The translations under genes were made by a program, and so were the position numbers. The notes under the pieces were generated by a model. It was given only the letters and a program-made list of their open reading frames with translations, was not told where the DNA came from and searched no databases. A DNA stretch of 64,000 nucleotides from JBGRQA01 sp041725895 (GTDB taxonomy: Bacteria > Bacteroidota > Bacteroidia > Bacteroidales > Marinifilaceae): contig JBGRQA010000007.1 of assembly GCA_041725895.1 (NCBI GenBank), forward strand, positions 1 to 64,000, read 5' to 3'. Positions 61,901 through 64,000 of the stretch are shown in pieces (the stretch's first letter is position 1; the number at the start of each line of letters is the position of its first letter).

Positions 61901-62995
61901 CTATAAATTAGTTATTAATTGGATCCATTGGTTAATTATCAATTCAGAATCAAACAATTTTTTTGATTTCTCATGAGAATGAGTACCCATGGTTATTATT
62001 TCTTCTAAAGAATATCTTAATACTTGTCTCAATGCCTCTGCAATAGAATCAGGGGTGATTTTATCACAAATAACGCCGTTCTTATCATCAACAAACACAT
62101 TATAGTCTGAAACCTTTGTCATAACGACAGGCTTGCCGATAGTCATCGCTTCACAAATTACATTTGGCAGACCTTCTACTGTACTAAATAAACCAACAAA
62201 ATCTGCCTCTAACATTCGATTATGAATATCCTTAGTAGGACCATGCAATTGAATAATCCCCTCTAAACAGTTATTTTGTACAAGCTTCAAAGATTCTTCA
62301 TAAACTCTTGTTCCTGCAATTAAGTCAACATCCTTTCTACCATACCAATCAATCTTAAACCTATTTCTCTCTTCATCACTTAATAGGGACAATGCCTTCA
62401 CTACTCCAACAGGATTTTTTAAACCTTGATAACTTGCTGCAATAACAATATTTATCTTTCCATTATTTAAAGGTGTATAAGGCGACGTAAGATTTGAGAT
62501 CCTCACTGTATTGTAAATGACTTTCAATTTTTCTTCAAAACAAGAATAATTTAATCTCCACAAATTATGTGAACTCAAAGAATTACAAATAATAACATCA
62601 GAAAACCTTTGAAACCAATTAAATACTTTGTTTTTTCTATTCTTAAAGGTAGATTGCTTGGCACTTCTCTCACTAGTTATCACTTTCCATCTATGTCCGC
62701 CAATTGCAGCAAAACAATTTAAGAAATTTGGAACATCCATAAAAGAAATAACAACATCATAATTACCATTACGAATAAACTTACGTATACGAAACATTCT
62801 ACCAATTACATTTTTTGATGAAATCGTAACTACTTGAATATTATTATCAACTAAACACTTTCTAAAAAAATTTTCTTCTGAATATACTAAAAAAGATACG
62901 TCATAGGCTCTATTTTTTAATAAACAGGCTATGGTAGTCATTTGGCGTTGAGCTCCACCAGATCCTAGGTTATCAATCAGAAATAATATTTTCAC
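61901..62995 (-). CDS. Glycosyltransferase, GT4-like, with GTG start
   Basis: The GTG at 62995 is chosen as start (364 aa), giving MKILFLIDNLGSGGAQRQM, the normal family opening. An ATG at 63028 would add 11 residues overlapping the upstream gene by 29 bases. The protein has VVISFMDVPNFLNCFA, VITSERSAKQS, INIVIAASYQGLKNPVGVVKAL, IQLHGPTKDIHNRML and the motif FVGLFSTVEGLPNVICEAMTIGKPVV (in pieces). The donor-binding Glu residues are present. It belongs to the same polysaccharide operon; its specificity is unknown. It lies four bases after the stop of the membrane protein gene. Confidence 0.9.
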   Translation of the reverse strand: MKILFLIDNLGSGGAQRQMTTIACLLKNRAYDVSFLVYSEENFFRKCLVDNNIQVVTISSKNVIGRMFRIRKFIRNGNYDVVISFMDVPNFLNCFAAIGGHRWKVITSERSAKQSTFKNRKNKVFNWFQRFSDVIICNSLSSHNLWRLNYSCFEEKLKVIYNTVRISNLTSPYTPLNNGKINIVIAASYQGLKNPVGVVKALSLLSDEERNRFKIDWYGRKDVDLIAGTRVYEESLKLVQNNCLEGIIQLHGPTKDIHNRMLEADFVGLFSTVEGLPNVICEAMTIGKPVVMTKVSDYNVFVDDKNGVICDKITPDSIAEALRQVLRYSLEEIITMGTHSHEKSKKLFDSELIINQWIQLITNL

Positions 62996-62999
62996 TAAT

Positions 63000-64000
63000 C
63001 TAAACTTTAATAAAAAAATACAAAACACATAAACCTAAATATAACAGAATAGCTTGTATGTTACTTTTTTTTACTTTCCATGGCATTTTACTCCTTGCAT
63101 AAACATAAATAACAAATAACACAGGATACAAACACATAAGACGACGCACATTAGCATTCGATGAGTTAGCAATTAAAAAAGTAATAAAAACGAATAATAA
63201 TATTACAAGAATTCTGGGTAATGAATTCCTAAAACTTTTAATCATCAGACATTTAATTACACAAAACCATACAACAAACCAATAAATAGGAGAAATCATT
63301 TGTACCACGCCTATTATAACTTGAAAAGCATCATTTCCTTTTAATGCGAGATTCCAAGATGGAAAAGGAGAAATTTGCGAATAAATAGCACTTGCAATTT
63401 GCCTAATACCATTGGGTAATTGTAATAACCGTCTTCCTAAACCATCAGAATTAGAAGAATTCAGAGTGAATTCTTGATATCGGTTTAACAAATCATTTAT
63501 TACTAACAAATTATCAATAATTACTCTGGCAAAAAAAGCTAAAATAGATATTCCTAGCGAAAACATTAGAAAACGAAGAACCTTTCTATCTTTTACCTGT
63601 TCATAGATATATAATAAAGGTATAAAAGCAAAAAAGATCCCATGTTCTAATCTAAACATCATTGTCACAAGCATTAGTAATATTAAAAACATTACCCTTA
63701 TTTTAGTGAAAGATCCAGTTAGGATTGTTAAGCCAATAACGTACAAAAAACTTATGTGAATATCTCGCAACAACCAGGGTGAATAATAAAAAGTGTAAGA
63801 ATAGAACACATAAGCCAATGCAGATTTAAATGCTACTTTGGGGGATACATATCTAAGTAAGATTTTAAACACAAATAATGGTATTAAGGAGGCTATAAAA
63901 GAAACATTTACAATTTGAATAAATACGTTATTCCCTTCTAAGAAAGTATTAGCAAAATATCCAATTAACCCCACATAGAAATAGGCTCCCTCATTTTCAA
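63000..64000 (-). CDS. Polytopic membrane protein, 5' end outside window (polymerase-like)
   Basis: The frame is open up to the window edge: upstream of the GTG at 63974 the codons read ENEGAYFY and continue, so the true start lies beyond 64000. The visible 333 residues hold eight or more predicted membrane helices (LIPLFVFKILLRYV, ISFLYVIGLTILTG, VMFLILLMLVTMMFRLEHGIFFAFIPLLYIY in pieces). The segment YYSPWLLRDIHIS is conspicuous. In a polysaccharide cluster such proteins are often Wzy-type repeat-unit polymerases or EpsG-like proteins, but the family is not certain here. It is the first gene of the visible operon part. Confidence 0.75.
   Translation of the reverse strand, partial: ENEGAYFYVGLIGYFANTFLEGNNVFIQIVNVSFIASLIPLFVFKILLRYVSPKVAFKSALAYVFYSYTFYYSPWLLRDIHISFLYVIGLTILTGSFTKIRVMFLILLMLVTMMFRLEHGIFFAFIPLLYIYEQVKDRKVLRFLMFSLGISILAFFARVIIDNLLVINDLLNRYQEFTLNSSNSDGLGRRLLQLPNGIRQIASAIYSQISPFPSWNLALKGNDAFQVIIGVVQMISPIYWFVVWFCVIKCLMIKSFRNSLPRILVILLFVFITFLIANSSNANVRRLMCLYPVLFVIYVYARSKMPWKVKKSNIQAILLYLGLCVLYFFIKV

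Overview
The window looks like chromosomal DNA of a member of the Bacteroidota, most likely a marine Bacteroidales/Marinilabiliales-type organism. The sequence evidence is: proteins ending in both type A and type B sorting domains of the type IX secretion system (T9SS), a PorP/SprF-family protein, SprB repeats, the small ribosomal protein bTHX, several TAnnTTTG promoter -7 boxes, mostly absent Shine-Dalgarno sites, DUF3332, DUF3857 and DUF6266 proteins, and AT-rich intergenic DNA. The genus is an inference. No rRNA, tRNA, CRISPR array or transposase gene was seen.

Layout. (1) 108-18376, minus strand: a five-gene cell-surface locus. Transcription order is PorP/SprF-OmpA fusion, predicted outer-membrane barrel, 1503-aa secreted protein of unknown function, fibronectin-III protein, and a 2742-aa SprB-repeat adhesin with a T9SS sorting domain. 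It resembles in logic the sprCDBF gliding operon of Flavobacterium johnsoniae. (2) 18741-22937, plus: two secreted proteins, the second with VCBS/FG-GAP repeats and a type B sorting domain. (3) 23315-30806: mixed housekeeping genes (GNAT acetyltransferase, small MscS channel, glycoside hydrolase-like lipoprotein plus CBM9-like protein, nitroreductase, ribosomal protein bTHX, YdcZ-type transporter, solute-binding sensor kinase). (4) 30957-38340, minus: a complete histidine operon hisGDCBHAF-IE, preceded by a leader peptide with five consecutive His codons and an intrinsic terminator, i.e. a transcription attenuator. (5) 38658-49947: DUF3332 protein, a receiver protein lacking its phospho-acceptor Asp, an unknown membrane-anchored protein, DUF2461, HD-domain protein, two DUF3857/transglutaminase-like proteins, and a tandem pair of receiver-histidine kinase hybrids, one of which has lost the catalytic His and ATP-site glycines. 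(6) 49948-52722: a repeat-rich accessory interval with a 49-aa ORF, a GxxExxY protein flanked by TTTGTG/CACAAA inverted repeats, a 230-bp tandem duplication, a 3' relic of a second GxxExxY gene, and a DUF6266 gene behind six 11-bp-phased TTAATACGGAC half-sites. (7) 52747-64000, minus: the promoter-distal end of a surface polysaccharide cluster, with CapE/CapF/CapG enzymes for UDP-N-acetyl-L-fucosamine, four glycosyl/phosphoglycosyl transferases, an ATP-grasp/HAD pair, a sugar aminotransferase and a truncated membrane protein running off the right edge.

The strongest candidates for something undescribed are the five-gene adhesin export locus, the GxxExxY/TTTGTG repeat family, the phased-repeat DUF6266 locus, and the paired active/degenerate signalling proteins. 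All functions are inferred from sequence reading only; no database search was run.
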